Shown here piece by piece: positions 16,100 through 24,031 of a stretch of 64,000 bases of DNA. The stretch is from JANOMH01 sp031422295 (GTDB lineage Bacteria > Pseudomonadota > Alphaproteobacteria > Rhodobacterales > Rhodobacteraceae), in assembly GCA_031422295.1 (NCBI GenBank), contig JANOQM010000030.1, forward strand, positions 124,001 to 188,000, read 5' to 3'. The stretch's first letter is position 1. Each line of letters begins with the position of its first letter. The translations under genes and the position numbers were made by a program. The notes beneath the pieces were generated by a model, which had not been told where the DNA came from, searched no databases, and saw only the letters and a list, made by a program, of their open reading frames with translations.

Positions 16100-17506
16100 C
16101 TAAAATGTCGACCGGATGGCGAAAGTCACCGACATATCCTCGCGGTCAAACCGGCCGACATTGCTGTCGGTACGGCCCGCATTCAGGGTTACAACCGGGG
16201 CGAAACCGGCATAATCATAATCGGGAAAAAACAGATCGACGCTGCCAAAAACCCGGATATCGCCGCGCCCGCCATCAATCGCAAAGAACCCGGATTGAAA
16301 GGAAAACGAATAAAACACCGGGAAAGTCTGCTGTTGCACCCCCAGCGAAAACGCCACCTGCGCCGGACCAATAGCCTGGCCAAGCCGATAGCCGAATTGC
16401 AAACTGCTGCTGGTCGATGCGGTGTTTCTGCGGTCAGTTTCAATGCCACCATAGCTCAGCGACGCCGTCACCACATCCCCACCCGCCAAACTATAGCTCC
16501 AGCGCCCCTGCAGATTATAGCGGCTTTCCAACGGGTCATCATCCTCGTCCCAGCGCTGCTCCAGCGATCCGGTCAGCGAAACCTCGGCGCTTTGCGACAG
16601 CACAAATCGCCGGTCCGCGCTGAGGCGCAGAAAACTATAGTCAAATTCTGCCTTGCTATAGGCCCGGCCCAGATCAAGGCCAAAGCCATAGGTGCCTGCG
16701 GTCGCCAACCGGTCATGCCGCAATCCCAAGTCGAACAGGGCCGACGCATAATCGCTGTTGTCCACGGCAGGATCATTGACCGTGCTTTCCCGGGCGATAA
16801 AGGCCAGCGCCTCATCCGACAGCAGCACCCCACGGGCATAGGCGCGGGCCGACAGGCTGGTCTGATAAAACTGTGTCGCAGCAAGGCGGTAGCGCGTGCT
16901 CAGGTCAATCGTCCCGGCCCAACCCGACAATGCCCGGTCGCCCGGCGCAATCCGTTCGGACACGGTTTCGCCGTCAATCCCGTTGAATTCATTCCGCCCG
17001 CCGCCATTCACATTGCCCGACGGGGCAAATGAAAATTGGATGCTGGATGACCAGGGGTTCAGGTTTTGGATCCCCTGCGCATCCGCAACCGTCTGCGCCG
17101 CATCGGCCTCGGTCGGGGCCACGGTCAATGCGCGGCGCAACCACCACCCGGCAAGGGTCAGCCGCCCTTCGTTCGCGGCGGCAAGGGCGGTCAGACGGGC
17201 GGCTTCGTATTTTTCCGGGTCGGTCGATGACATCGCAAAGGCCCGCGCCCCGGCAAGGCGACCTTGGGCCGGGCGGCCCAGCATCGGGGCCGCCGCTGCC
17301 AGCACGATCAGGGCCGCGCGGTCATCAGGATCAACCTGCAACAGGCGTTCGGCAATCTGGGCCGCCAACTCGGGGTTGCCGGACAGAACCGCTTGCGACG
17401 CAATCGCGCGGGCCTCGGCAATGGGCACATCAATTGACGTTTGCGCAACAGCCGCCCCCGCCAGAAGCAGGAATACGGCGCTTGCGAGCTTAAGAACGCG
17501 CTGCAT
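16100..17506 (-). CDS. Slam-like outer-membrane beta-barrel (DUF560) with periplasmic TPR domain
   Basis: A 468-residue exported protein: signal peptide (residues about 1-22, ending AAVAQ), a TPR-like helical region (about 25-150: IASQAVLSGNPELAAQIAERL, DPDDRAALIVLAAAAPMLG), then a barrel of alternating amphipathic strands to a terminal Phe (DMSVTFAIRSTF). This is the layout of the surface lipoprotein assembly modulator Slam, which moves lipoproteins across the outer membrane. ATG 17506 overlaps the stop of the lipoprotein gene upstream (TGATG), so the two are co-translated. Assignment to Slam rests on architecture and context, not alignment. Confidence 0.75.
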   Translation of the reverse strand: MQRVLKLASAVFLLLAGAAVAQTSIDVPIAEARAIASQAVLSGNPELAAQIAERLLQVDPDDRAALIVLAAAAPMLGRPAQGRLAGARAFAMSSTDPEKYEAARLTALAAANEGRLTLAGWWLRRALTVAPTEADAAQTVADAQGIQNLNPWSSSIQFSFAPSGNVNGGGRNEFNGIDGETVSERIAPGDRALSGWAGTIDLSTRYRLAATQFYQTSLSARAYARGVLLSDEALAFIARESTVNDPAVDNSDYASALFDLGLRHDRLATAGTYGFGLDLGRAYSKAEFDYSFLRLSADRRFVLSQSAEVSLTGSLEQRWDEDDDPLESRYNLQGRWSYSLAGGDVVTASLSYGGIETDRRNTASTSSSLQFGYRLGQAIGPAQVAFSLGVQQQTFPVFYSFSFQSGFFAIDGGRGDIRVFGSVDLFFPDYDYAGFAPVVTLNAGRTDSNVGRFDREDMSVTFAIRSTF

Positions 17507-18447
17507 CAAAAGTCAGGACGCACGCCATCACAGATTGCTGCATCCCCAGCTAGTCCGCATTGGGTCAGCACAAAAATCCCAAACTCTTCTTCGTTTTCAA
17601 CGCCGTCGATATAGTTTTCCAGATGGACGCCACCCGCAATGCCACTGGCATTCAACCCGCCAAACGTGCCGCCATAGGTGCCAATGTCATCTTGCGCAAG
17701 GTTCTCTACATCCCCCAGAAACCGCCCGGTTGAATCAAAGATCGAAACAATCAACACCACATCTTCCAGCACCTGGGTCGCATCCAGGTTCGTCCGGTTA
17801 TAAATCAACCCGTTCACCGCATTACCGGCAAAGTCGGCATTGATAAATACCTGACCCGTCACCCGTGAGGCTTGAACCGGTATCGCCCCCGGGGGGGTGC
17901 CGGGTGGAATTGGCAGACCGATATTCGCCGATGTCGCAGCCTGATTGCTCAGCCCCACATAATTGCCGGCATAGCTGACCAAAGTGCTGCCCGGCCCGGA
18001 CGGGGCCTCGGAATACGTCCCGATCTGGCGGAATGTCGTGCCACCAAAGAACCGGTTGAACTGACCGCCATCCATCGCCAGAACCCCCTCAACACTGCTG
18101 TCAGCCGACCGTGCGCCCATGCCGATGAAAATCCGGTCAAGCGGGTCTTCCTGCACGCTGAAGGCAATGTATCCCGGCACATCCAATGCCGCATTGCGGG
18201 TATAGACCGCCGCCACCGGCCCGCCCACATCCAGCGTGATCTGCACCGTCAGCGTCCCCGCCGCCGCACTATAACTGCCGCCGTCCAGATCGCCCGCAAT
18301 ACTCGCCGCAATCGCTGCCTGCTCTTCGACTTCTTCTTCGGTCAGGGGCGGATCAACCGGCGGCGGCGTACCAAAATCCAGCGGCTGCGTCCCGTCACAC
18401 CCGATCAGCAACGCCAGCGCAGCGGCAGCGGTCAATAAGCGTATCAT
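17506..18447 (-). CDS. Lipoprotein, candidate Slam-dependent surface lipoprotein
   Basis: A 313-residue lipoprotein with a clean signal (MIRLLTAAAALALLIGC; lipobox LIGC), then a Pro/Glu-rich linker (TPPPVDPPLTEEEVEEQ). The C-terminal part contains GTYGGTFGGLNASGIAGGVHLEN, which resembles the closing strands of TbpB/fHbp-type beta-barrels (GxFxGxxAxExGG pattern). That is the domain recognised by Slam in known substrates. It is coupled to the Slam-like gene by TGATG. The ligand is unknown; no TonB receptor, transferrin or heme gene is adjacent. Confidence 0.75.
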   Translation of the reverse strand: MIRLLTAAAALALLIGCDGTQPLDFGTPPPVDPPLTEEEVEEQAAIAASIAGDLDGGSYSAAAGTLTVQITLDVGGPVAAVYTRNAALDVPGYIAFSVQEDPLDRIFIGMGARSADSSVEGVLAMDGGQFNRFFGGTTFRQIGTYSEAPSGPGSTLVSYAGNYVGLSNQAATSANIGLPIPPGTPPGAIPVQASRVTGQVFINADFAGNAVNGLIYNRTNLDATQVLEDVVLIVSIFDSTGRFLGDVENLAQDDIGTYGGTFGGLNASGIAGGVHLENYIDGVENEEEFGIFVLTQCGLAGDAAICDGVRPDF

Positions 18448-18640
18448 GTATGCGGCCTCATCATTTTCTGCTTTTGCCGTCACCCTCTGGCCAGAACCGG
18501 GTTCTGTCAACGCATGATGAAACCGCCCCGGTTGCAAAGTTCGGCGTTGTTTCCGGAATGCCACGCGCATATCGGCGTTTGTGCCCCCGGCCCCACCAGA
18601 TATAGTGTGCGGCGACTCGGCTGACACACAGGAGCCTCCC

Positions 18641-19549
18641 ATGCCCATCACCCCCGACCAACAGGCCGACATCGACGCCCTGCGCGTCACACAAAAGCCC
18701 ACCTTGCGTGCCGTGTCCGAGGGGATGGAGGCGCATCTGTACACCGCCTACCCGGTGCTCGACCACGGCTTCGTGCGGGTCATCGATTATATGGGCGATG
18801 ATGCGGCGATCTGTCAGGCCGCCCGCGTGTCCTATGGGCGCGGCACCAAATCGGTGACCAATGACGAGGGGCTGATCCGCTATCTGATGCGCCACTGGCA
18901 TTCGACCCCGTTCGAGATGTGCGAGGTCAAGCTGCATGTGAAACTCCCGGTCTTTGTCGCCCGCCAATGGATCCGGCACCGCACCGCCAATGTGAATGAA
19001 TATTCGGGACGGTATTCGATTTTGGACCGGGAGTTTTATATTCCCGCGCCGGAACATCTGGCTGCGCAATCAGTAGTGAATAATCAGGGCCGGGGAGAGG
19101 TTTTGGGGGCTGACGAGTCGGCGCGGGTATTGGAAATCTTAAAGTCCGACGCCGCGCGCTGTTATGACAATTACGAGGGCATGATTTCGCAAGAGGGGCA
19201 ACAGGGGTTGGCCCGCGAACTGGCCCGGATGAACCTGCCCGCCAATATCTATACCCAATGGTATTGGAAGGTCGATCTGCACAACCTGTTCCATTTCCTG
19301 CGGTTGCGGGCGGACGCGCATGCGCAATATGAGATCCGGGTGTATGCCGAGGCGATTTGTGCCGTGGTGGCCGATTGGGTGCCGCTGGCCTATGCCGCCT
19401 TTGCGGATTACCGGATGGGAGGGGTTCAGTTGTCAGCCTCCGCCGTTGACTGCGTGCGGCGGATGATCAAGGGTGAAGCGGTGACGCAGGAAACCTCTGG
19501 CATGAGCAAGGGGGAATGGCGGGAGTTTGAGGGGGTGGTGGGGGGATGA
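18641..19549 (+). CDS. thyX: Flavin-dependent thymidylate synthase
   Basis: A 302-residue ThyX, which methylates dUMP to dTMP using FAD, NADPH and methylene-tetrahydrofolate. The diagnostic motif RHRTANVNEYSGRYS lies at residues 112-126 (RHRxxSxNExSxRYS type, here with Ala in place of the first Ser). ATG 18641 has CAGGAG eight bases upstream and starts MPITPDQQADIDALR; the frame upstream is not family-like. The C-terminus is Gly-rich (EGVVGG). It is transcribed divergently from the lipoprotein gene. Confidence 0.95.
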   Translation: MPITPDQQADIDALRVTQKPTLRAVSEGMEAHLYTAYPVLDHGFVRVIDYMGDDAAICQAARVSYGRGTKSVTNDEGLIRYLMRHWHSTPFEMCEVKLHVKLPVFVARQWIRHRTANVNEYSGRYSILDREFYIPAPEHLAAQSVVNNQGRGEVLGADESARVLEILKSDAARCYDNYEGMISQEGQQGLARELARMNLPANIYTQWYWKVDLHNLFHFLRLRADAHAQYEIRVYAEAICAVVADWVPLAYAAFADYRMGGVQLSASAVDCVRRMIKGEAVTQETSGMSKGEWREFEGVVGG

Positions 19550-19610
19550 ACTTGACACTTGACCCGAACCCTTCCACAGTAGAACGCATGCAGAACATCG
19601 CGAACATTAC

Positions 19611-20114
19611 ATGAACGGCTATGATGTCAGAACCATAGCGAACATCGTGCTTCAGCGATCCCTTCAGTGCGAACGAAAAGTGACCAATCTGCACCTAAAC
19701 AAGTGCTTGTTTTTTATGCATGTTGACTGTCTCCGCGACAGAAACACCCCCTTGGTTTCGGCCAAAATCGAGGCTTGGGAATACGGACCTGTTTTCAGGG
19801 AGATATACAATCAGTTCAAACGATGCGGGAAGAATCCAATCGAGGACTTTGCGAAGCGTGTGAGCTATGAAACTGGAGAGCTTGAAGTCGCACGTGATGA
19901 CTTACCGCCGTCGGTCGAGGACTATGTATCAGGGTTGGCAGATTTTTATATATCTGTTCCTGCGGGTGTGCTAGTTGATGTATCCCACGCCAAGGGAGGG
20001 GCTTGGGATCAGGTTTGGTCTAACAGCGAACTGATAAACGCTGGAATGGAAATAACGGAAGAAATCATTCGTCGGTATGAGATACCGCATGGCAGAAGGA
20101 TTACGTTACAATGA
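19611..20114 (+). CDS. Panacea-domain (SocA/DUF4065-like) antitoxin
   Basis: A 167-residue protein with the Panacea/DUF4065 pattern: TNLHLNKCLFFMHVDCL (about 25-41) followed by AKIEAWEYGPVFREIYNQF (about 51-69), then a helical C-terminal half. SocA of Caulobacter and many diverse antitoxins have this domain. It overlaps the following gene by ATGA (20111-20114), typical of antitoxin-toxin pairs. G+C is visibly lower than in flanking thyX, suggesting transfer. ATG 19611 lacks a strong ribosome site, so an internal start is possible. Role as antitoxin is inferred from family and gene order. Confidence 0.8.
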   Translation: MNGYDVRTIANIVLQRSLQCERKVTNLHLNKCLFFMHVDCLRDRNTPLVSAKIEAWEYGPVFREIYNQFKRCGKNPIEDFAKRVSYETGELEVARDDLPPSVEDYVSGLADFYISVPAGVLVDVSHAKGGAWDQVWSNSELINAGMEITEEIIRRYEIPHGRRITLQ

Positions 20115-20812
20115 ATGGCCTCCTAAAGCTTGATCGCCCTCCTGCCGCTGAGCACTGGTCTCGGATGCAGCACCCTGATGTTCAACGAACAGCAAAGAAG
20201 TTGTATGCTTTCATGCGTGGAAGTGTAGCATGGAATTATGGACCTAGTAGGCAAGTGGCTAAATACTATATTGAAGATGGGATTGACCGTAAAGTTGCTA
20301 TTGGAATTGTTTCAAAAAAGGGCAGCCCTCTGGGTAGAGAATACAATATTGATGCGACAAATTGTTTCTTTGATTTGGTTGAAGCTCATCCCATCGATGG
20401 CTTACGATCATTTGATGACCTGCTGGAGTGGTTCCCAATTGCTCCCAAAGCTGCAATTCCAATTCGTCCGCTTTCAGTAACAAGAGAGGGCGGATCATTC
20501 GTCCCAAATCTTCTCAATCTTTGGAGTGAGATAGCTTTCGACGACTATCAAGCGTCCCTTTATATGACTATCCTAGAAAAGTCGATATTCCGGTTAACTG
20601 ACTTTGAGAACTCGCCCGGAAGGATAATTTTCCTTCCAAAACAAGAACTTTCACCGGGAGTATGGCGTCGGTCACCTGTTGTTTGGAAGCGCGGTGATTT
20701 TGACCTCTTGTCCGACAACGACTTGAATGATCAAATTAGGGTCTTTGCAGAAGGTAAGGAGATCGCAAGAGTTCTTTATCAAGACTATTTGGATCGCAAA
20801 GGTGGACACTGA
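20111..20812 (+). CDS. Unrecognised partner of the Panacea gene, candidate toxin
   Basis: A 233-residue protein with no family I recognise. It appears soluble, with mixed helices and strands and no membrane segment. Conserved-looking stretches are RGSVAWNYGPSRQVAKYYI, FDDLLEWFPIAPKAAIPIRP and SLYMTILEKSIFRLTDFENS. Translation is coupled to the Panacea antitoxin (ATGA). G+C is about 43% in the 60 bases from 20281, far below the chromosomal genes. Its last 141 bases are read antisense by the extended RAYT frame. Pairing with Panacea suggests a toxin; the mode of action cannot be inferred. Confidence 0.7.
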   Translation: MNGLLKLDRPPAAEHWSRMQHPDVQRTAKKLYAFMRGSVAWNYGPSRQVAKYYIEDGIDRKVAIGIVSKKGSPLGREYNIDATNCFFDLVEAHPIDGLRSFDDLLEWFPIAPKAAIPIRPLSVTREGGSFVPNLLNLWSEIAFDDYQASLYMTILEKSIFRLTDFENSPGRIIFLPKQELSPGVWRRSPVVWKRGDFDLLSDNDLNDQIRVFAEGKEIARVLYQDYLDRKGGH

Positions 20813-21442
20813 ATAGCAACCCGTAGGGCGGGGTTCACCCCGCCATCCGCCCGACCATCCCACATCGGCGGGGTGAACCCCGCCCACCAAAACCGCACCA
20901 CCCCCATCCCGGTGAAACGACGAATACGGCCAATCCCCTGGGCTCTCCACCAACCCATGCTTCACCGGATTGATCCAACAATACCGCACATGCGCCCGGA
21001 AATCGGCCTCGTCCCGGATATGATGTTCCCAAAACCGCTTTTGCCAGATCGGCGCCTCGCCCCGTAGGTCGGGGTTCACCCCGACTCGGGCTTCATAAGG
21101 CCCGCCGTGCCGCACCCGTCCGGCGTTGGCACCATAGTCATTGCGGGGCGGCTGAGTCGGGGTGAACCCCGACCTACGCACATCTCGTGTGAACTGCGCC
21201 TTGATCGCTCCCATTCTTGTGGAAAAATCACTGTCCCCCTCGGGCAGTGTCCAGACACAATGCATGTGATCAGGCAACACGACCCAAGCCTCAATCCGGA
21301 ACGGTCTTTTGTTGCGGGTGATCCGGACGGCCTGCCGCAAGACATCGACATGGCGCACCAGTATGTTTGATCCACGGTCAACCAAAGCGACGGTGAAAAA
21401 CACAGTCGCACCGGGTTGCTTGGGGCGGATGTAGCGGGACAT
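20672..21442 (-). CDS. REP-associated tyrosine transposase (RAYT, Y1/HUH superfamily)
   Basis: A 256-residue product from ATG 21442. The catalytic histidines lie in LPDHMHCVWTLP, and the single nucleophilic Tyr in HVRYCWINPVKHGLV, preceded by IWQKRFWEHHIRDEADF; these are RAYT hallmarks. Such enzymes cut and join single-stranded DNA at REP palindromes. Unusually, copies of the local palindrome are inside the frame: one pair (21063-21178) encodes RRSGFTPT and VGVNPDLRG in the linker before IWQ, another (20826-20885) encodes the C-terminal VGGVHPAD and RGEPRP. Beyond that the frame runs antisense into the candidate toxin gene, so the native stop is probably lost. Confidence 0.85.
   Translation of the reverse strand: MSRYIRPKQPGATVFFTVALVDRGSNILVRHVDVLRQAVRITRNKRPFRIEAWVVLPDHMHCVWTLPEGDSDFSTRMGAIKAQFTRDVRRSGFTPTQPPRNDYGANAGRVRHGGPYEARVGVNPDLRGEAPIWQKRFWEHHIRDEADFRAHVRYCWINPVKHGLVESPGDWPYSSFHRDGGGAVLVGGVHPADVGWSGGWRGEPRPTGCYSVSTFAIQIVLIKNSCDLLTFCKDPNLIIQVVVGQEVKITALPNNR
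20826..20885. repeat. REP palindrome pair at the 3' end of the RAYT gene
   Basis: Copy 1 (20826-20844) reads GGGCGGGGTTCACCCCGCC; copy 2 (20867-20885) is its exact reverse complement. Each is itself a hairpin (GGCGGGG/CCCCGCC with a short loop), so the pair forms an inverted, BIME-like unit. Both are within the RAYT reading frame on the minus strand and immediately follow the candidate toxin stop on the plus strand. Confidence 0.9.
21063..21178. repeat. REP palindrome pair inside the RAYT coding region
   Basis: A 25-base element at 21063-21087 (CGTAGG, then the palindrome GTCGGGGTTCACCCCGAC, to CTC) is repeated exactly in inverse orientation at 21154-21178, 66 bases away. Both are in frame in the RAYT gene and code for part of an unusually long linker between the two catalytic motifs. 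The core is a GC-variant of the GTGGGT...ACCCAC palindrome found elsewhere in the window. Confidence 0.9.
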
Positions 21443-21515
21443 GCATGGTTTGTGCCCGATCCTGGTTAATAAATCGTCTCGACCACCCGCTCCATCACCC
21501 GGTCTGACCCAAGAC

Positions 21516-21534
21516 GCGTGGGTTCCACCCACGC
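21516..21534. repeat. REP palindrome upstream of the RAYT gene
   Basis: GCGTGGGTTCCACCCACGC is a perfect-armed palindrome 74 bases upstream of the RAYT start and 67 bases before the Phd antitoxin start. On the minus strand it is preceded by GTAGCG, matching the GTAG-type conserved head of RAYT substrates. It belongs to the same family as the copies inside the RAYT gene. Confidence 0.8.
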
Positions 21535-21600
21535 TACTGTTGACAAAACACCCACCCCACTATACACCCCAAACCATACTTCATCCCCCAAAGGCTCCCC

Positions 21601-21849
21601 ATGACCCGCCTCCTCACCACCCATATTGCCACGATGACCGAAATGCGCGAGCCGCATAAGGTGCTTGAACGGGCCAATGGGCAACCCGTCGCAATCCTGA
21701 AAAACTCCGCCGTCATTGCCTATATGGTCCCCATCGACGCCGTGAGCCAGCACACCACCCGCGTGGCGACGCTGGAGGAGGTGATGGCGCATCTGACCGA
21801 AAGCCGCGCCCGTAACCAGCCGGTCCTTGATTACCTCAAAGACAAATGA
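21601..21849 (+). CDS. phd: Phd/YefM-family antitoxin
   Basis: An 82-residue antitoxin. The N-terminal half (MTEMREPHKVLERANGQPVAILKNSAVIAYMVP) is the Phd/YefM fold that dimerises and binds operator DNA. The C-terminal tail (HLTESRARNQPVLDYLKDK) is the flexible segment that would wrap the toxin. It overlaps the Doc gene by ATGA (21846-21849), the standard arrangement, and would autorepress the operon. The two in-frame Met codons after the first are alternatives for the start. Confidence 0.85.
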   Translation: MTRLLTTHIATMTEMREPHKVLERANGQPVAILKNSAVIAYMVPIDAVSQHTTRVATLEEVMAHLTESRARNQPVLDYLKDK

Positions 21850-22226
21850 ACTGGGTCCTGTTGGGGCCGGATTTGGTTGTGGCGATCCATGATGAAGTGC
21901 TGAACCCCGGCGAATTGACGGGTTGGGCGCGGGACAAGTCGCTCGCCGCGGCCTTGGCCCGGGTCGATAACCGCATCGCCTATGGGATGATCATTGATGT
22001 CTTTGACCTCGCCGCCGCTTATGCGATTGCGGTCTCGCGTGGTCATTGTTTCAATGACGAAAACAAACGCACGGCCTTCCGAGTCATGAACGCCGTCCTC
22101 GCGCTCAATGGCGTCCAGTTCACTTGGGACACGATCGACGTTGGCCAGACGATCATCCGTGCCGCACAGGGGCTGGTCGAGGAACCCGATCTGGCCGATT
22201 GGCTCCGCTCCAAATCCCCCGATTGA
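21846..22226 (+). CDS. doc: Doc-type (Fic-fold) toxin
   Basis: A 126-residue protein with the death-on-curing motif HCFNDENKRTA (residues 67-77), matching HxFx(D/N)xNKR of Doc. Doc phosphorylates elongation factor EF-Tu and so blocks translation. The motif is intact and the length is normal, so the toxin is probably functional. The upstream Phd gene overlaps its start. Together with the Panacea pair it makes two toxin-antitoxin modules within 2.7 kb, flanking the RAYT gene. Confidence 0.9.
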   Translation: MNWVLLGPDLVVAIHDEVLNPGELTGWARDKSLAAALARVDNRIAYGMIIDVFDLAAAYAIAVSRGHCFNDENKRTAFRVMNAVLALNGVQFTWDTIDVGQTIIRAAQGLVEEPDLADWLRSKSPD

Positions 22227-22272
22227 CCGACTGGCACCCCACACTACCTCCTGTCCCAAAGGAGCGCCGCCC

Positions 22273-22674
22273 ATGACCCCCCTCATCCTCATCGCCACCA
22301 CCGCCATCATCTTTATTATTGGCGAGGCGATCATGCTGCCCAATGTCATGCGGCCGCTGTTTGTCAAAATCATCGGCGGCCAGATGCTCGACAGCCTGCG
22401 CCTCGGCCCGGCGGCGCTGTTTTATATCGTCCATATCGGCGGGCTGACATGGTTCGCGACCCTGCCAGCGCTGCGCGACGGCAATCCGACCACCGCCCTG
22501 ATCAACGGCGCGCTCCTCGGCCTCGTCGCTTACGGCTGTTACGAATTCACCAGCTGGACCATCATGAAGCAATGGTCGGTGCAACTGGTCGTGGCGGACA
22601 TCACCTGGGGGGCGGCGATATCGGGCGTTTCGGCCTGGGGTGCGGTCACGGCAGCGCGGGTTCTGGCGGCCTGA
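22273..22674 (+). CDS. DUF2177-like small membrane protein
   Basis: A 133-residue protein with four hydrophobic segments (LILIATTAIIFIIGEAIML; LGPAALFYIVHIGGLTWFATLPAL; ALINGALLGLVAYGCYEFTSWTIM; VVADITWGAAISGVSAWGAVTAAR). The YGCYEFTSWTIMKQWS and VVADITWG stretches are the conserved parts of DUF2177. ATG 22273 has AAAGGAG upstream, which sets the start against a longer frame. Function unknown. Confidence 0.85.
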   Translation: MTPLILIATTAIIFIIGEAIMLPNVMRPLFVKIIGGQMLDSLRLGPAALFYIVHIGGLTWFATLPALRDGNPTTALINGALLGLVAYGCYEFTSWTIMKQWSVQLVVADITWGAAISGVSAWGAVTAARVLAA

Positions 22675-22823
22675 CGCAACCTCAGATCGGACCGGACCGG
22701 GACAATGTTAACGATGGGGTCCGACGGCCCCACGGCAGCTGCAGCTTGTCGGCCAGAACCTGACAGACGCCCCTTGGTGCGGCTCGGATTCACCGCCCGG
22801 TTACCCCTCCGTCCGGCACAACG

Positions 22824-23030
22824 TTAACCCTTGCGCAGGTTCCCGGCCATCTGCCGCCCATCGCGCCCTTCGATCAGGTCAAATTCAATCGGCATGTCAT
22901 CGGCCAGCCCGGTCAACCCCGATTGTTCCACCGCCGAGACATGCACAAAGATGTCTTTTTCACCCGTGTCGGGCGCAATGAACCCATAGCCTTTGGCCGT
23001 ATTGAACCACTTTACCTTGCCCTTGGGCAT
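22824..23030 (-). CDS. cspA: Cold-shock domain protein
   Basis: A 68-residue single-stranded nucleic-acid-binding protein with both RNA-binding motifs: KGYGFI (13-18) and DIFVH (26-30), within the five-stranded OB fold. It acts as an RNA chaperone. ATG 23030 gives the standard length (MPKGKVKWFNTAKGYGFI) and has GGAGAGGCG upstream. The long leader to 23102 (no gene) would suit the 5' UTR control common for csp genes, but no specific element could be identified. Confidence 0.95.
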   Translation of the reverse strand: MPKGKVKWFNTAKGYGFIAPDTGEKDIFVHVSAVEQSGLTGLADDMPIEFDLIEGRDGRQMAGNLRKG

Positions 23031-23159
23031 GATCGCCTCTCCTTGAATTGGCCTTGCAAAACACATGGGTGTCCGGCTTAAAAAGGCAAATGACACGCGC
23101 AAAAATTGCGGGCAAAAAGGCAGGAGTGGACAGAAATTTTGCTTAAAAAGGTGGCAAAC

Positions 23160-23489
23160 ATGCGGTTTTTCGGGCTGAAATCATGCGATACCTGCCGCAA
23201 GGCGCTGACCCAGTTACGCGCCGCCGGACACGCCCCGCAGGTCATCGATATCCGGGCCGATGGGATAGATCCGGTTGATCTGGACCTGATCCTGCTGGCC
23301 TTTGGCCCAGCCGCAATCAACCGCGCCTCAACCACATGGCGGGGCCTCTCGCTGACCGAACAGCAGGCCGATCCTGCGCAATTGCTGCGTCTTCATCCAA
23401 CCCTGCTGAAACGGCCTGTCATCGACCGGGCCGGGCACTGGACCCACGGGTGGACTGCCGCCATGCAGGCAAATATCCTAACCTTTTGA
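23160..23489 (+). CDS. ArsC/Spx-like thioredoxin-fold protein
   Basis: A 109-residue protein of the ArsC/Spx/YffB family, with the N-terminal redox motif GLKSCDTCRKAL (C9-x-x-C12) and the conserved C-terminal block LLRLHPTLLKRPVIDRAGH, where RP is the family's anion-binding Arg-Pro. It is more like the YffB-type ArsC-like proteins than true arsenate reductase. ATG 23160 follows AAAAGGTGG. Its last 12 bases overlap the convergent DoxX gene. Role unknown: thiol-redox or regulatory. Confidence 0.85.
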   Translation: MRFFGLKSCDTCRKALTQLRAAGHAPQVIDIRADGIDPVDLDLILLAFGPAAINRASTTWRGLSLTEQQADPAQLLRLHPTLLKRPVIDRAGHWTHGWTAAMQANILTF

Positions 23490-24020
23490 ACCGCTTGAAA
23501 AAACCCGGTCCACCGCCAGTGGTCCGGGCCCCCTGAATACCAGCACCAGCAACAGCACAACCCACAGCGCCCTCTGGTCCAGGATCAGGGCCGAAGACGT
23601 TTTGTCGAACCAACGGCCAATTGTCGCGGGATCGGCCATATGGCCGGTGATATCGACCAAAGATTGGACAATGACAAAGCCGATCATCCCCAGCGCCGCC
23701 AACCGGGTGAACAGACCCAGCACGATCAGCAGCGGCAGGATAAACTCGGCACAGGTCCCGGCCACGACCACTGCCCAATGCAGCAGGCTCAGCTGGCCGG
23801 TGTCATAGCCCGCAGCCTCCATCGCAGCGGGAAAAACCTGCACATAGGCCCCCGATGACGGATACAGGAACCCCAGAAAACCATCTCCCAGTTTGGTCAG
23901 GGCCGAGGACCAGAAATACACCAGCAGCACTGCCCCGAACACCAGTCGGGCGATGCTGGGCAGCAGAATATTTCCCGCAGACTCAAGGCGGTCGCGTAGG
24001 CGCATGGCAAGACTAAACAT
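23478..24020 (-). CDS. DoxX family membrane protein of the bufferin operon
   Basis: A 180-residue protein with four hydrophobic segments, including LPSIARLVFGAVLLVYFWSSALTKL and FILPLLIVLGLFTRLAALGMIGF, as in DoxX/DoxD-type proteins. It is the last gene of the bufA1-bufB-bufC-doxX set, 11 bases after bufC. DoxX proteins regularly accompany DUF692/DUF2063 operons; a role in the redox environment or metal supply is likely but not demonstrated. Start ATG 24020 (MFSLAMRLRDRLESAGNILL). Confidence 0.88.
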   Translation of the reverse strand: MFSLAMRLRDRLESAGNILLPSIARLVFGAVLLVYFWSSALTKLGDGFLGFLYPSSGAYVQVFPAAMEAAGYDTGQLSLLHWAVVVAGTCAEFILPLLIVLGLFTRLAALGMIGFVIVQSLVDITGHMADPATIGRWFDKTSSALILDQRALWVVLLLVLVFRGPGPLAVDRVFSSGSKG

Positions 24021-24031
24021 GAGGGTGACTT

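Noticed and set aside
23160..23489. Reading the ArsC-like gene as a true arsenate reductase
   Set aside because: It has CxxC at the N-terminus and no ars genes nearby; the YffB/Spx-like group fits better.
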